Source: Lachnospiraceae bacterium
GTDB lineage: Bacteria; Bacillota; Clostridia; Lachnospirales; Lachnospiraceae
DNA length: 64,000 nt
Direction of reading: 5' to 3'
Assembly: GCA_017520425.1 (NCBI GenBank)
Contig: JAFXFO010000031.1
Span: forward strand, 186,001-250,000
Shown: in pieces, positions 18,794-26,767 of the stretch
Layout: the number at the start of each line of letters is the position of its first letter
How positions within the stretch are numbered: position 1 is the first letter of the stretch
The notes under the pieces: model-generated
The model's database searches: none
What the model saw: only the letters and a program-made list of their open reading frames with translations
What the model was told of the DNA's origin: nothing
Made by a program: the position numbers and the translations under genes

Positions 18794-19963
18794 TTACTTT
18801 TCCTCCAAAACGTCTTTTCCTGCAAATTCAGGCACAATATTAAAGTATTGTAACACAGTTGCCCCTATATCTGCAAATGTTTCTCCCGTACCCAGATTCT
18901 CAGGCACTATTTTATCCCCGTAAATCAAAAACGGGGTATATTCTCTGGTATGGTCCGTGGTCGTCGTATATCCGGGATCACAGCCATGATCCGCCGTAAT
19001 CATCAGGATATCATCCTCTCTTAATTTCGCCATGATTTCCGGCAATCTTTCATCAAAATAGGATAATGCACGGGCATAGCCCTCGATATCTCTTCTATGA
19101 CCGTACATGGAGTCAAAATCCACCAGATTCACAAAGCATAAGCCTTCAAAATCCTTATCTAAATACTCCAAGGTTTTATTGATACCGTCTTCATTATTCT
19201 TGGTATATACATACTCTGTAATACCCTGCCCTGCAAATATATCATTGATTTTACCCACGGCAATCACATCCTTGCCGGCTTCCTTCAACTGATCCAGCAT
19301 GGTGACTGCAGGTGGTTCTATGGAAAAATCATGTCGATTGGAGGTACGGGTAAACTCACCGCTGCAGGGACCGATAAAAGGTCTGGCAATTACACGACCG
19401 ACGCCATGCTCTCCCTTTAACATCCTTCTGGCAATCCTACAATACTCATACAATGTCTCTAACGGGACAATATCCTCATGTGCTGCTATCTGAAATACAC
19501 TGTCAGCCGAGGTGTATACAATCAGGTCTCCCGTACGCATATGCTCCTCACCATACTCCTGTATGACTACCGTGCCGGAATAAGGCTTATTACACAAAAC
19601 TCCTCTGCCGGTAAGCCTGGAAAACTCTTCAATAACCTCTTCCGGAAATCCTTCCGGATAGGTGGGTAACGGGTACTGTGAACAGACTCCTGCGATTTCC
19701 CAATGGCCGATGGTGGTGTCTTTTCCCTTGGAGGCTTCTGCAAGCCTCATAAACTTTCCCTTCGGCTTATCAGTCTTTTCTCCGTGCTTCACACCATCTA
19801 TATTAAAGAAACCCAAGCTTTGCATATTGGGCATCCGGAACCGGTCATGGTTAGCCACGCTTCCCAGGGTGTCCGCTCCTGCGTCACCATATTCAGCAGC
19901 ATCCGGCATCTCGCCGATTCCAAAACTGTCCAATACAATTAAAATCACTCTTTTACTATTCAT
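18794..19963 (-). CDS. deoB: Phosphopentomutase
   Basis: DeoB interconverts ribose or deoxyribose 1-phosphate and 5-phosphate in nucleoside salvage. The 389-residue sequence has the alkaline-phosphatase-superfamily N-terminus VLDSFGIGEMPDAAEYGD, the phosphorylated Thr region KGKDTTIGHWE, and the metal-binding MITADHGCDPG and TTDHTREYTP motifs. No other nucleoside-catabolism gene lies nearby. It forms a tight pair with prfC. Confidence 0.96.
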   Translation of the reverse strand: MNSKRVILIVLDSFGIGEMPDAAEYGDAGADTLGSVANHDRFRMPNMQSLGFFNIDGVKHGEKTDKPKGKFMRLAEASKGKDTTIGHWEIAGVCSQYPLPTYPEGFPEEVIEEFSRLTGRGVLCNKPYSGTVVIQEYGEEHMRTGDLIVYTSADSVFQIAAHEDIVPLETLYEYCRIARRMLKGEHGVGRVIARPFIGPCSGEFTRTSNRHDFSIEPPAVTMLDQLKEAGKDVIAVGKINDIFAGQGITEYVYTKNNEDGINKTLEYLDKDFEGLCFVNLVDFDSMYGHRRDIEGYARALSYFDERLPEIMAKLREDDILMITADHGCDPGYTTTTDHTREYTPFLIYGDKIVPENLGTGETFADIGATVLQYFNIVPEFAGKDVLEEK

Positions 19964-20009
19964 CTTCCATCTCCTGTGCCTTGTTTGGCTAAATGCCGTT
20001 ATTGCTATG

Positions 20010-20037
20010 AGTATACCACAAATTTATGTATTGTACA
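20010..20037 (-). promoter_or_regulatory. Possible sigma-A promoter for deoB-prfC
   Basis: On the minus strand, a -35 like TGTACA (complement of 20032-20037) is 16 bases from a -10 TATACT (complement of 20010-20015). It lies in the 88-base gap after spoIIIAH, which would let deoB be expressed independently of the sporulation operon. Confidence 0.45.
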
Positions 20038-20051
20038 CGAAAAATTATGAT

Positions 20052-20687
20052 TTAAGGATTGGTTACGGTACTGATAATAATATTCTCTGCACCGATTTCT
20101 GTTTTTCTCTTTACAATATCTTCAATCTGTGCCCTCTGTATATCACTAAGCTCTGTTGCATTTACCACAACATCCACTGCATCCTCGTTAATACTAACCA
20201 CCACATCCGTGAATCCTTTCGCCTGTAACAGGATTTCCGCAGCGGTTTCTTTTTCCGCAATGGCAGTCATTTCCACCATGGTATTTACTGCATCCTGCTT
20301 CTGCATATCTGTAAGCCCTGTACTGTTGATAATCTCCATCAAGGTTTCTTTATTTTTTGCTCTTACCTGCTCCTTAAGAAGCTTTGCTTCGGAAAGAACA
20401 GCCACGTTTCCGGTAGCTGTGAATACGGCTTCTCCCGGGATTTCACCTTCTTCCGGCTGTGCTTCTGCCACTGTCATATCTTCATCCAAATAGTCCTCTA
20501 ATACAATATCCACTTCCGAATCCAAGCTTTCCAATTCCTCATAAGAAATTTGATTCACGGAACTATCTACCGCCAGATAATCCTTTTCCTCCAGATTGTT
20601 TCCTGCGAACTGTAAGTATCCTGCAATTGCCAACATGATTGCCAATGCTGTAATCATTAGCTGATTTTTTTTGATTAAGTTTTTCAC
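20052..20687 (-). CDS. spoIIIAH: Stage III sporulation protein AH
   Basis: SpoIIIAH is the mother-cell membrane protein that binds forespore SpoIIQ and forms the feeding-tube ring. The 211-residue protein has one N-terminal membrane helix (about 10-26) and a C-terminal ring-building domain (GFTDVVVSINEDAVDVVVNA). It starts with GTG preceded by GAGAGGAA. It ends the spoIIIA operon. Confidence 0.92.
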   Translation of the reverse strand: MKNLIKKNQLMITALAIMLAIAGYLQFAGNNLEEKDYLAVDSSVNQISYEELESLDSEVDIVLEDYLDEDMTVAEAQPEEGEIPGEAVFTATGNVAVLSEAKLLKEQVRAKNKETLMEIINSTGLTDMQKQDAVNTMVEMTAIAEKETAAEILLQAKGFTDVVVSINEDAVDVVVNATELSDIQRAQIEDIVKRKTEIGAENIIISTVTNP

Positions 20688-20763
20688 GCCATTCCTCTCC
20701 CTGCGTTTTGTTTTACTACTTCATTGTATGTACCGTATTCCACTGTTATGACCGTTTTTTCTA

Positions 20764-21366
20764 TCACTGTGCCATGGGTACCACTTTTATCTTATGGGCA
20801 TCTACACCGAATAACGCTTGTGCAATCTCCGAAATACTTTTACTGTTATTCCCCGTGCCAGCTCCTTGGGCTATGATTAACACACCCGAAATCTTAGGCA
20901 ATACGGTTTTACTCACATAGGGAATTTCATCATTCCCCTGCTTCATAAAGACCGTTTCCTGGCCGGAATCCATTTTATAAATGTTTCTATTACCCCCTTG
21001 TGTGTCTGTTTCCGTAGTATTGTCCCGTGTGATGGGTTCATCCTTCTCCACCACCTGTTCTTCCGAGGTTTCCAGGGTGAGCATCACCTTTACACGCCCC
21101 ACACCTTTCATATTGACCAATATGGTTTCCAGCTTTTCTTCCAGATACTCCGTATACTCATACAAATCCCCAAATCGCCTCTCTTCCGTAACGGATACCA
21201 TGGTACCTGCTTCCGTTGTGTCCTTTTTGGATCCCTCCTGCTTTTTTTCCGTGGGCAGGTTAATAACCAAAAGCAGGACTCCCGCCAATACCAGGATGAT
21301 TAAATTATCCTTTTGAAACCATTTCTGTATTCTCTTCTCCTCAAGGACATTCTGCAGTTTTTCCAT
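20764..21366 (-). CDS. spoIIIAG: Stage III sporulation protein AG
   Basis: The 200-residue protein has a single membrane helix (about residues 24-39), a variable linker, and the ring-building domain with MLTLETSEEQVV and the conserved PKISGVLIIAQGAG. SpoIIIAG forms the large ring of the mother cell-forespore channel. Its start overlaps the end of spoIIIAF by 26 bases, with GGAGATAGATT just upstream. Confidence 0.93.
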   Translation of the reverse strand: MEKLQNVLEEKRIQKWFQKDNLIILVLAGVLLLVINLPTEKKQEGSKKDTTEAGTMVSVTEERRFGDLYEYTEYLEEKLETILVNMKGVGRVKVMLTLETSEEQVVEKDEPITRDNTTETDTQGGNRNIYKMDSGQETVFMKQGNDEIPYVSKTVLPKISGVLIIAQGAGTGNNSKSISEIAQALFGVDAHKIKVVPMAQ

Positions 21367-21706
21367 AATCTATCTCCACCTCCACGCTATCCACCAATTG
21401 TACCTGCCCGGCCGCTTCATTGGTCATATGTGACAGAATACTTGTGATTTCTTCCTGATCCAACTCCTGATTTCCCATAATTCCCTGAAGTTCCCTCTGA
21501 TAGACCTCTATCCGGTCCAAAAGAGTAAGCTGCCTACCTTTCCCCATTAATCCCAGCAATGGCTCTGCCAGAAGCAATAGCAGCATCATACTTACCAACA
21601 GCTTTAAATATTTATCATAGGATTCTTTAGCCCTAAAATGCATGAGTGTCTGGGCACAAATCATAAATATTGCAATCTGGCCTATTTTTTCCAAAAAGCT
21701 CTCCAT
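21341..21706 (-). CDS. spoIIIAF: Stage III sporulation protein AF
   Basis: The 121-residue protein has two N-terminal membrane helices (about 10-25 and 34-53) and a short ring-building-like C-terminal region (VQLVDSVEVEIDYG). This is shorter than the Bacillus protein of about 200 residues. Position between AE and AG and the membrane pattern support the call. Confidence 0.88.
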   Translation of the reverse strand: MESFLEKIGQIAIFMICAQTLMHFRAKESYDKYLKLLVSMMLLLLLAEPLLGLMGKGRQLTLLDRIEVYQRELQGIMGNQELDQEEITSILSHMTNEAAGQVQLVDSVEVEIDYGKTAECP

Positions 21707-21715
21707 CTTCTCCTC

Positions 21716-22780
21716 CTATAACATATAATTGGTACTTATCGCGATGATGGAAATCAAAATCATAAAAAGAAGCATGGCCGTCCCTACCAAGCGAAACATT
21801 AACATACACCCTTCTCCCATATTGTGAGTACACTGAACCAGTCTTTTATCGCTGACCATTCCCATCAGGGCGGCTGCCAGTCTGAGCACCCAGGCAATCA
21901 CAAAAATTTTAACTAAGGGTGCCAGACAAAGAAGCAACAACAGCAATAACAATAGAATTCCTATACTATTCTTAATAATAAGAGCAGACCCCAAAACCAG
22001 TTGCATAACCCCACCGGACACATCTCCAATTCCCGGAATGGCATTCACTATTTTATGTAGCAGTGTATTTTGTGCATTGCTGACCACAGGCGAAATCAGA
22101 CTTTGAAACACACTGAGTCCCGTGACTACACCCAGTGCAGCTTTTAAGGCTGTCACTATGACTTTGTGTATCAGATTTGCCAGCATTTTAAGCTTTCCTT
22201 CCGTCCATATTCCATTGACCATGCACAAAAGTACATAAACCCTTATCACCTGAAATACCCACTGATGCAAAAAGGCCTCCGTACCGTATACCACCAATGC
22301 AAACATTCCCGAATAAGCTCCGGACGCCATGGCACCTGCCGCCACCCCCACCGACAACAAATAGGTGGGCACCAACAACCTTATGAACAACACTATGGTC
22401 TCCAACGCTTCTCCTGCCACTTCTGCGCATTGCTCAAACACCCGAAACAAAATCATCATAAACAATAAATACATAAAATAATATCCCAGGTCTGCGATTT
22501 GATGCCGGTCAAATATCTCCACAAAATGACTCAAAACCGAAGAAGCAATACCCAGCAATATGAGGAGAAGCAGTATATCCCGAAGACCTGTCATTTGTTG
22601 AAGTACCACTCCTATGGTTCCCTCAAAAATATATTCTATGGTTTCCAACAGTTCCCCTCGGACAAGCATGCCCATGATATCTCCTAACGACAATGTATAT
22701 TCCGGGAACAGCTTGTCTATATTTTCCTGCACCTTATCAAGACCGTAATCCTGCCATATTTCCTCCAGATTTACATTCAT
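21716..22780 (-). CDS. spoIIIAE: Stage III sporulation protein AE
   Basis: This is a polytopic mother-cell membrane protein of the SpoIIIA channel, with 354 residues and about seven membrane helices. The family features VGAGAMASGAYSGM-like (VAAGAMASGAYSGM), the LSVFQSLISPVVSNAQ region and NAIPGIGDVSGG are present. The usual cleavable signal peptide at the N-terminus is absent: the predicted start begins MNVNLEEIWQDYGLDK and the first helix begins near residue 65. No upstream in-frame start fits because spoIIIAD ends 7 bases before. Confidence 0.92.
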   Translation of the reverse strand: MNVNLEEIWQDYGLDKVQENIDKLFPEYTLSLGDIMGMLVRGELLETIEYIFEGTIGVVLQQMTGLRDILLLLILLGIASSVLSHFVEIFDRHQIADLGYYFMYLLFMMILFRVFEQCAEVAGEALETIVLFIRLLVPTYLLSVGVAAGAMASGAYSGMFALVVYGTEAFLHQWVFQVIRVYVLLCMVNGIWTEGKLKMLANLIHKVIVTALKAALGVVTGLSVFQSLISPVVSNAQNTLLHKIVNAIPGIGDVSGGVMQLVLGSALIIKNSIGILLLLLLLLLCLAPLVKIFVIAWVLRLAAALMGMVSDKRLVQCTHNMGEGCMLMFRLVGTAMLLFMILISIIAISTNYML

Positions 22781-22787
22781 TCCTGTT

Positions 22788-23177
22788 CTACCCCATATAG
22801 CTTTGTATTTGCTCCACTACTGCCAAAAGTATGGGCAATCCTGCAAACATTACCGACAGTTTGCCCAACACCTCTATTTGCTCAGAGACAGCCCCGTATC
22901 CAGCATCCTTACAAATACCGGCACTGAATTCACATAGATAGGTAATTCCGATTACCTTCATAAGGATTCCCAGATAACCGCCGGTTCCTTCAAACAAATC
23001 CTTTAACCAAGCCAGTCCACCCAAAATGGTTCTTAACTGATGAATCACAATACTGAAAATAATCATAGCCAGTACCACGCTGATATACGTAGAATATTCC
23101 GGCTTCACTGCCTTAAACTGGATGGCCATCAATACACCGAATATACCGAATATACTTACCTTTATTACTTCTTCCAT
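22788..23177 (-). CDS. spoIIIAD: Stage III sporulation protein AD
   Basis: The 129-residue membrane protein has four hydrophobic helices and the family motif YLCEFSAGICKDAGYGAVS. ATG at 23177 is chosen because GGAGGG lies 7 bases upstream; an in-frame start 18 codons earlier overlaps spoIIIAC and lacks a site. SpoIIIAC and AD form a small membrane core of the channel complex. Confidence 0.93.
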   Translation of the reverse strand: MEEVIKVSIFGIFGVLMAIQFKAVKPEYSTYISVVLAMIIFSIVIHQLRTILGGLAWLKDLFEGTGGYLGILMKVIGITYLCEFSAGICKDAGYGAVSEQIEVLGKLSVMFAGLPILLAVVEQIQSYMG

Positions 23178-23190
23178 GGCAGTCCCTCCG

Positions 23191-23385
23191 TTACAACTCA
23201 AATAACGTCTGTATGGTTTCAAACAACTCATATATGTAAGGAAGAATCCACATTAACACAAGGATTAAACCTGCCAAGCTTAATAAAAATGCATGTTCCT
23301 CCCGACCGCTGTGCTTCAATACCTGGCACAAAATGGTCACCAATATTCCTACTGCCGCTATCTTAAATATCAGACTTACCGTCAT
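23191..23385 (-). CDS. spoIIIAC: Stage III sporulation protein AC
   Basis: The 64-residue protein has two membrane helices, with FKIAAVGILVTILCQVLKH and a GREEHAFLLSLAG loop typical of SpoIIIAC. It lies 13 bases upstream of spoIIIAD. Confidence 0.94.
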   Translation of the reverse strand: MTVSLIFKIAAVGILVTILCQVLKHSGREEHAFLLSLAGLILVLMWILPYIYELFETIQTLFEL

Positions 23386-23406
23386 ATTTTCCTCTCCCTC
23401 CGCTCT

Positions 23407-23925
23407 TTACAAAAACAGAATAACCAGCAGGATTCCTCCCATGGTCCCTAAACTGACAGACAATCTGCATTTTGACTGAATTTCTTTGTTCAAATCCTGT
23501 AAATGCTCCTCCAAATCCGCTCTTTCCTGTCGTATGTTCCCGGTCTGTTGCCTTTCTTCTTCAAAACCGCAATGAATAAAACAATTTAGAAAGCTTTGCT
23601 TCTCTTTCTCACCCACCGGTACTTTTTTCAGTATCTGTGAAAAGCATTCCGTACTGACTTCACCAAAGGTTTTTCCATCATTCCTGCATGATTCATGATA
23701 TATCCGTGAAAGACAGCTCTTGAAGGGTTCTTCTACACGCCCCGCGATTTCCATACAGCTGACGGCCATAGTATTACTACCGTAGCTTATTTGCCCTTCC
23801 AAGAGTTTCAATACATAACACATGGTTTTCAGTTGATGTATCTCCTGCCGAAACCGGAAGCTGTACCACATCCCTAATCCCACACACCCCATGAACACCA
23901 ATCCAAACCCTAACAGTCGCAACAT
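23407..23925 (-). CDS. spoIIIAB: Stage III sporulation protein AB
   Basis: The 172-residue protein has an N-terminal helix (LLGFGLVFMGCVGLGMW), a cytoplasmic helical domain related to the type II secretion F protein, and a C-terminal helix (LGTMGGILLVILFL). It likely partners the SpoIIIAA ATPase. ATG at 23925 overlaps the end of spoIIIAA by 16 bases and has GGGGGAG 5 bases upstream, better than the first ATG at 23949. Confidence 0.92.
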   Translation of the reverse strand: MLRLLGFGLVFMGCVGLGMWYSFRFRQEIHQLKTMCYVLKLLEGQISYGSNTMAVSCMEIAGRVEEPFKSCLSRIYHESCRNDGKTFGEVSTECFSQILKKVPVGEKEKQSFLNCFIHCGFEEERQQTGNIRQERADLEEHLQDLNKEIQSKCRLSVSLGTMGGILLVILFL

Positions 23926-24866
23926 TTCCACTCCCCCTTCTCGTCCCATTCATACATTGCCTTTAGGGAATAAAGACCTTCTACTTTGCTTAAAATCAAT
24001 ATCACTTCAAATCGCTTTTGACTTAAAAGAGTATCTACCCCCGTACGCCTATACAAATCTTCCAGGCTCCCCGCATGCATGGTGGCCAGCATTTTCACGC
24101 CGCAATTACTTACGGTACTTACCGCAGCCTGTTCCTCCGGGCTTCCCAATTCATCAATGGCTATTACCTTCGGTGACATTGCCCGAAGTAATAACATCAT
24201 TCCGCTCACCTTGGGACAGGCATCCAGCACATCCGTGCGTATCCCCATATCATTCTGTGGTTGTCCCAAATAAGCACCTGCTATTTCACTTCGCTCATCC
24301 ACCACTCCCACAGTCTGTCCCGGTGCATATTCATTCCCATTGGATATATAGCGGATTAAATCCCTTAACAATGTGGTTTTTCCGCATCCCGGCGGTGACA
24401 CAATCAAAGTGCTGCGAAAACATCCATTCTTATACAAATAGGGCAAAAGCTTCTGCCCCACCCCCTTCTTCTGATGAGAAACCCTTATATTCACTCCGTT
24501 TATATGCTTAATGGTACGTATCTCTCCCCCATTTTCTGTAACCACTTGTCCCACCAGTCCTACTCTATGACCACCCGATACCGTAATAAATCCCTGACGG
24601 ATTTCTTCTTCAAAAGCATACATGGAGTAACTGCAGATATGTTGGACCATTCTTTTCAATATATCCTGCTTAATCAACGTGGCCTTATGAATACAATCCG
24701 TGTATTTTCCCTCCTTATCCAAAAACCACTCCTTCTCACTTTCCATTACTAAAATAGGTTTCTCGCAGCGCAGTCGTATTTCTGTAACCCACTGCTCCCT
24801 GGAAGCCGTATATTCAAAAAATGCTCTCTCTGATGTAGGAAACATCTGTAATATGCTTTGATACAT
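23910..24866 (-). CDS. spoIIIAA: Stage III sporulation protein AA, ATPase
   Basis: SpoIIIAA is the VirB11/GspE-like ATPase of the feeding-tube channel. The 318-residue protein has Walker A (VSPPGCGKTTLLRDL) near residue 155, the VVDERSEIAG segment, and a Walker B-like VIAIDELGSPEE. ATG at 24866 gives a 10-base spacing from GGAG. An upstream GTG at 24875 would abut that site. It is the first gene of the operon, divergent from the glycyl-radical gene. Confidence 0.95.
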   Translation of the reverse strand: MYQSILQMFPTSERAFFEYTASREQWVTEIRLRCEKPILVMESEKEWFLDKEGKYTDCIHKATLIKQDILKRMVQHICSYSMYAFEEEIRQGFITVSGGHRVGLVGQVVTENGGEIRTIKHINGVNIRVSHQKKGVGQKLLPYLYKNGCFRSTLIVSPPGCGKTTLLRDLIRYISNGNEYAPGQTVGVVDERSEIAGAYLGQPQNDMGIRTDVLDACPKVSGMMLLLRAMSPKVIAIDELGSPEEQAAVSTVSNCGVKMLATMHAGSLEDLYRRTGVDTLLSQKRFEVILILSKVEGLYSLKAMYEWDEKGEWKCCDC

Positions 24867-24888
24867 TTTGTCCACTCTCCTTCAATCC

Positions 24889-24918
24889 AATATATGTGAA
24901 ATGTTCTAAAATAAATAC
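24889..24918 (-). promoter_or_regulatory. Possible sigma-E-type promoter of spoIIIA
   Basis: On the minus strand, CATATATT (complement of 24889-24896) is close to the sigma-E -10 consensus CATACANT. A weaker GTATTTA lies 15 bases upstream (complement of 24912-24918). The location just ahead of spoIIIAA and the known sigma-E control of this operon in Bacillus support it. The -35 match is poor. Confidence 0.4.
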
Positions 24919-24938
24919 AAAAATTTTCAATAAAAATA

Positions 24939-24967
24939 TAGACATAATTTTATAGATTTGATATTAT
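24939..24967 (+). promoter_or_regulatory. Predicted promoter of the glycyl-radical gene
   Basis: TAGACA (24939-24944) is 17 bases from TATTAT (24962-24967), each with five of six consensus matches. The -10 box lies inside the 21-base palindrome at 24958-24978, an arrangement that suits a repressor. Confidence 0.6.
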
Positions 24968-24990
24968 AATTATATCAATAATCATTATCA
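24958..24990 (+). promoter_or_regulatory. Palindromic operator-like site and overlapping Fur-like box
   Basis: The 21-base sequence 24958-24978 is an inverted repeat with arms TTGATAT and ATATCAA around a 7-base, mostly symmetric centre. It covers the -10 box. Directly next to it, CAATAAT-C-ATTATCA (24976-24990) matches the 7-1-7 Fur consensus TGATAAT-N-ATTATCA at 12 of 14 positions, and PerR less well. The regulator is not identified; the half-site resembles FNR half-sites but the spacing is too long. Confidence 0.5.
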
Positions 24991-25016
24991 TTATTATATT
25001 AAAGGAGGTAATATTT

Positions 25017-25256
25017 ATGCACAATCAGGCACAGGTAGATAATTTAGTTAATTTATTAGACGGATACGTTTCCACAGGAGGTCATCACTTAAATGTCAAT
25101 GTTTTGAATCGTGAAACCCTGTTGGATGCACAAAAGCATCCCGAAAACTATCCCCAGTTAACCATCCGTGTAAGCGGCTATGCTGTAAACTTTATTAAGC
25201 TCACACCCGAACAGCAAGCAGATGTTATCAGCCGTACCTTCCATGAAGGTGTATAA
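25017..25256 (+). CDS. grcA: Autonomous glycyl radical protein, GrcA/YfiD type
   Basis: This 79-residue protein is a free-standing copy of the C-terminal glycyl-radical domain of pyruvate formate-lyase. The diagnostic block [13 protein letters not shown] carries the radical glycine at position 54, followed by [14 protein letters not shown]. The preceding [20 protein letters not shown] also matches PFL. In Escherichia coli and phage T4 such proteins replace the oxygen-cleaved tail of PFL and restore activity; the same role is inferred here. It has a strong AAAGGAGG site, its own promoter and its own terminator, so it is a single-gene unit. No PFL gene is in the window. Equivalence to grcA is by homology, not proven orthology. 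Confidence 0.9.
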   Translation: MHNQAQVDNLVNLLDGYVSTGGHHLNVNVLNRETLLDAQKHPENYPQLTIRVSGYAVNFIKLTPEQQADVISRTFHEGV

Positions 25257-25270
25257 GGAACAAATTAAGA

Positions 25271-25305
25271 AAGAAGCAGGAATCATCACCTGCTTCTTTT
25301 CTTTT
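25271..25305 (+). terminator. Intrinsic terminator of the glycyl-radical gene
   Basis: A perfect ten-base stem (AAGAAGCAGG 25271-25280 with 25289-25298) is followed by TTTTCTTTT. It isolates the small gene from trkA. Confidence 0.9.
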
Positions 25306-25385
25306 GATATGCTTTATGATATACTGTTTTATGATTGTGAATAAAAAGACGCTTTTAAGAAAAGCTTTTTGTGGAGGCAATAAAT

Positions 25386-26747
25386 ATGAAAATCATAATC
25401 GTAGGCTGCGGTAAAGTCGGCTATTCTTTAGTAGAACAATTAAGTCTGGAAAACCATGACATCACTGTAGTGGATATCAAAGAAGATAATGTCCGTTTTA
25501 TTACGGATTCTTTAGATGCCATGGGTGTAATCGGTAACGGTACCAGCTATCAGACTCTTACAGAGGCAGGAATACGCCAGGCTGATTTATTGATTGCTGT
25601 GACCAATTCCGATGAACAGAATCTGCTATGTTGTGTCATTGCGAAAAAGGCCGGTAACTGTAAGACCATAGCGCGTGTACGTAATCCCATTTACAATACG
25701 GAGCTGGAGTTCTTACGCAAAGAATTAGGCATCGCCATGATTATTAATCCGGAACTGGCGTCCGCTTCCTCGATTGCCCGTATTTTTCAGTTTCCGGGCG
25801 CTTCAAAAATTGACACCTTTGCCAAAGGTCGTATTGAAATGCTGCACTTCCGTGTAACTGCGGATTGTAAGCTGAATAACTATAAACTACTTCATATTCG
25901 TACCACCTTAAAATGTGAAGTGTTGGCATGTACCGTATCCCGAGGCGAAGAAATTATTATACCACGAGGTGATTTTGTATTCTGTGAGGGAGATATTGTA
26001 TCCATTGTTGCGACCCCTGCCAATGCTCATACCTTTTTCAAGAAAATAGGCATTAATATTGGTCATATTCATACGGCCATGATTGTAGGTGGTAGTACTA
26101 TCGCATATTATTTGGCACGTCGTCTCCTTTCCGCAGGTGTCTCCACTAAAATTGTGGAATCGAATCCAGCTCGTTGTGAACAGTTAAGCGAATTACTTCC
26201 GGAAGCTACCATTATTTACGGCGACGGTACTGACCAGAACCTTCTTTTACAAGAGGGAATCGATAATGTACAGGGCTTTGCTGCATTAACGGATTTAGAT
26301 GAAGAAAATATACTTCTCTCTCTTTATGCAAAGAAGGTTTCTAAAGCCAAGGTGGTAACCAAAGTAAATCGCACCTCTTTTAATACGGTATTGGAGGACT
26401 TAAAGCTGGATAGTATTATCTATCCCCGTACTTTAACCGCTGAATCCATTATTAAATACGCCCGTTCCATGAACAATTCCCTGCATATCAATGTGGAGAA
26501 TCTGTATAAACTGGAGGATGGACGTGTAGAAGCATTGGAGTTCCTGATTAAAGAAGAGGATCCTAAAATCACGAATATTCCTCTCATGGATCTTCCCATT
26601 AAGAAAAATATATTGGTTTGTTGTATTAATCGTCAAAACAGCATCATTATTCCCGGCGGCCAAGACGTATTACAGCCGGGCGATTCTGTGGTGGTTGTTA
26701 TGACCGGTGAACGCCTGCAGGATATTTCAGATATCTTAATGAATTAG
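25386..26747 (+). CDS. trkA: Trk potassium uptake regulatory subunit TrkA
   Basis: The 453-residue peripheral membrane protein has two RCK units. Each has a Rossmann NAD-binding start (IIIVGCGKVGYSLVEQL near residue 2 and MIVGGSTIAYYLARRL near residue 233) and a TrkA-C domain. It gates the TrkH channel that follows 20 bases later. ATG at 25386 has GGAGG 8 bases upstream; the frame opens five codons earlier without a site. Confidence 0.95.
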   Translation: MKIIIVGCGKVGYSLVEQLSLENHDITVVDIKEDNVRFITDSLDAMGVIGNGTSYQTLTEAGIRQADLLIAVTNSDEQNLLCCVIAKKAGNCKTIARVRNPIYNTELEFLRKELGIAMIINPELASASSIARIFQFPGASKIDTFAKGRIEMLHFRVTADCKLNNYKLLHIRTTLKCEVLACTVSRGEEIIIPRGDFVFCEGDIVSIVATPANAHTFFKKIGINIGHIHTAMIVGGSTIAYYLARRLLSAGVSTKIVESNPARCEQLSELLPEATIIYGDGTDQNLLLQEGIDNVQGFAALTDLDEENILLSLYAKKVSKAKVVTKVNRTSFNTVLEDLKLDSIIYPRTLTAESIIKYARSMNNSLHINVENLYKLEDGRVEALEFLIKEEDPKITNIPLMDLPIKKNILVCCINRQNSIIIPGGQDVLQPGDSVVVVMTGERLQDISDILMN

Positions 26748-26767
26748 GGTATGGAGATGAAACTATT

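Noticed and set aside
24958..24978. FNR or CRP binding site
   Set aside because: Half-sites match, but the 11-base spacing between TTGAT and ATCAA is not that of FNR or CRP (4-6 bases).
25306..25385. c-di-AMP (ydaO-type) riboswitch before the potassium uptake genes
   Set aside because: The leader is only about 80 bases and lacks the conserved elements of that riboswitch.
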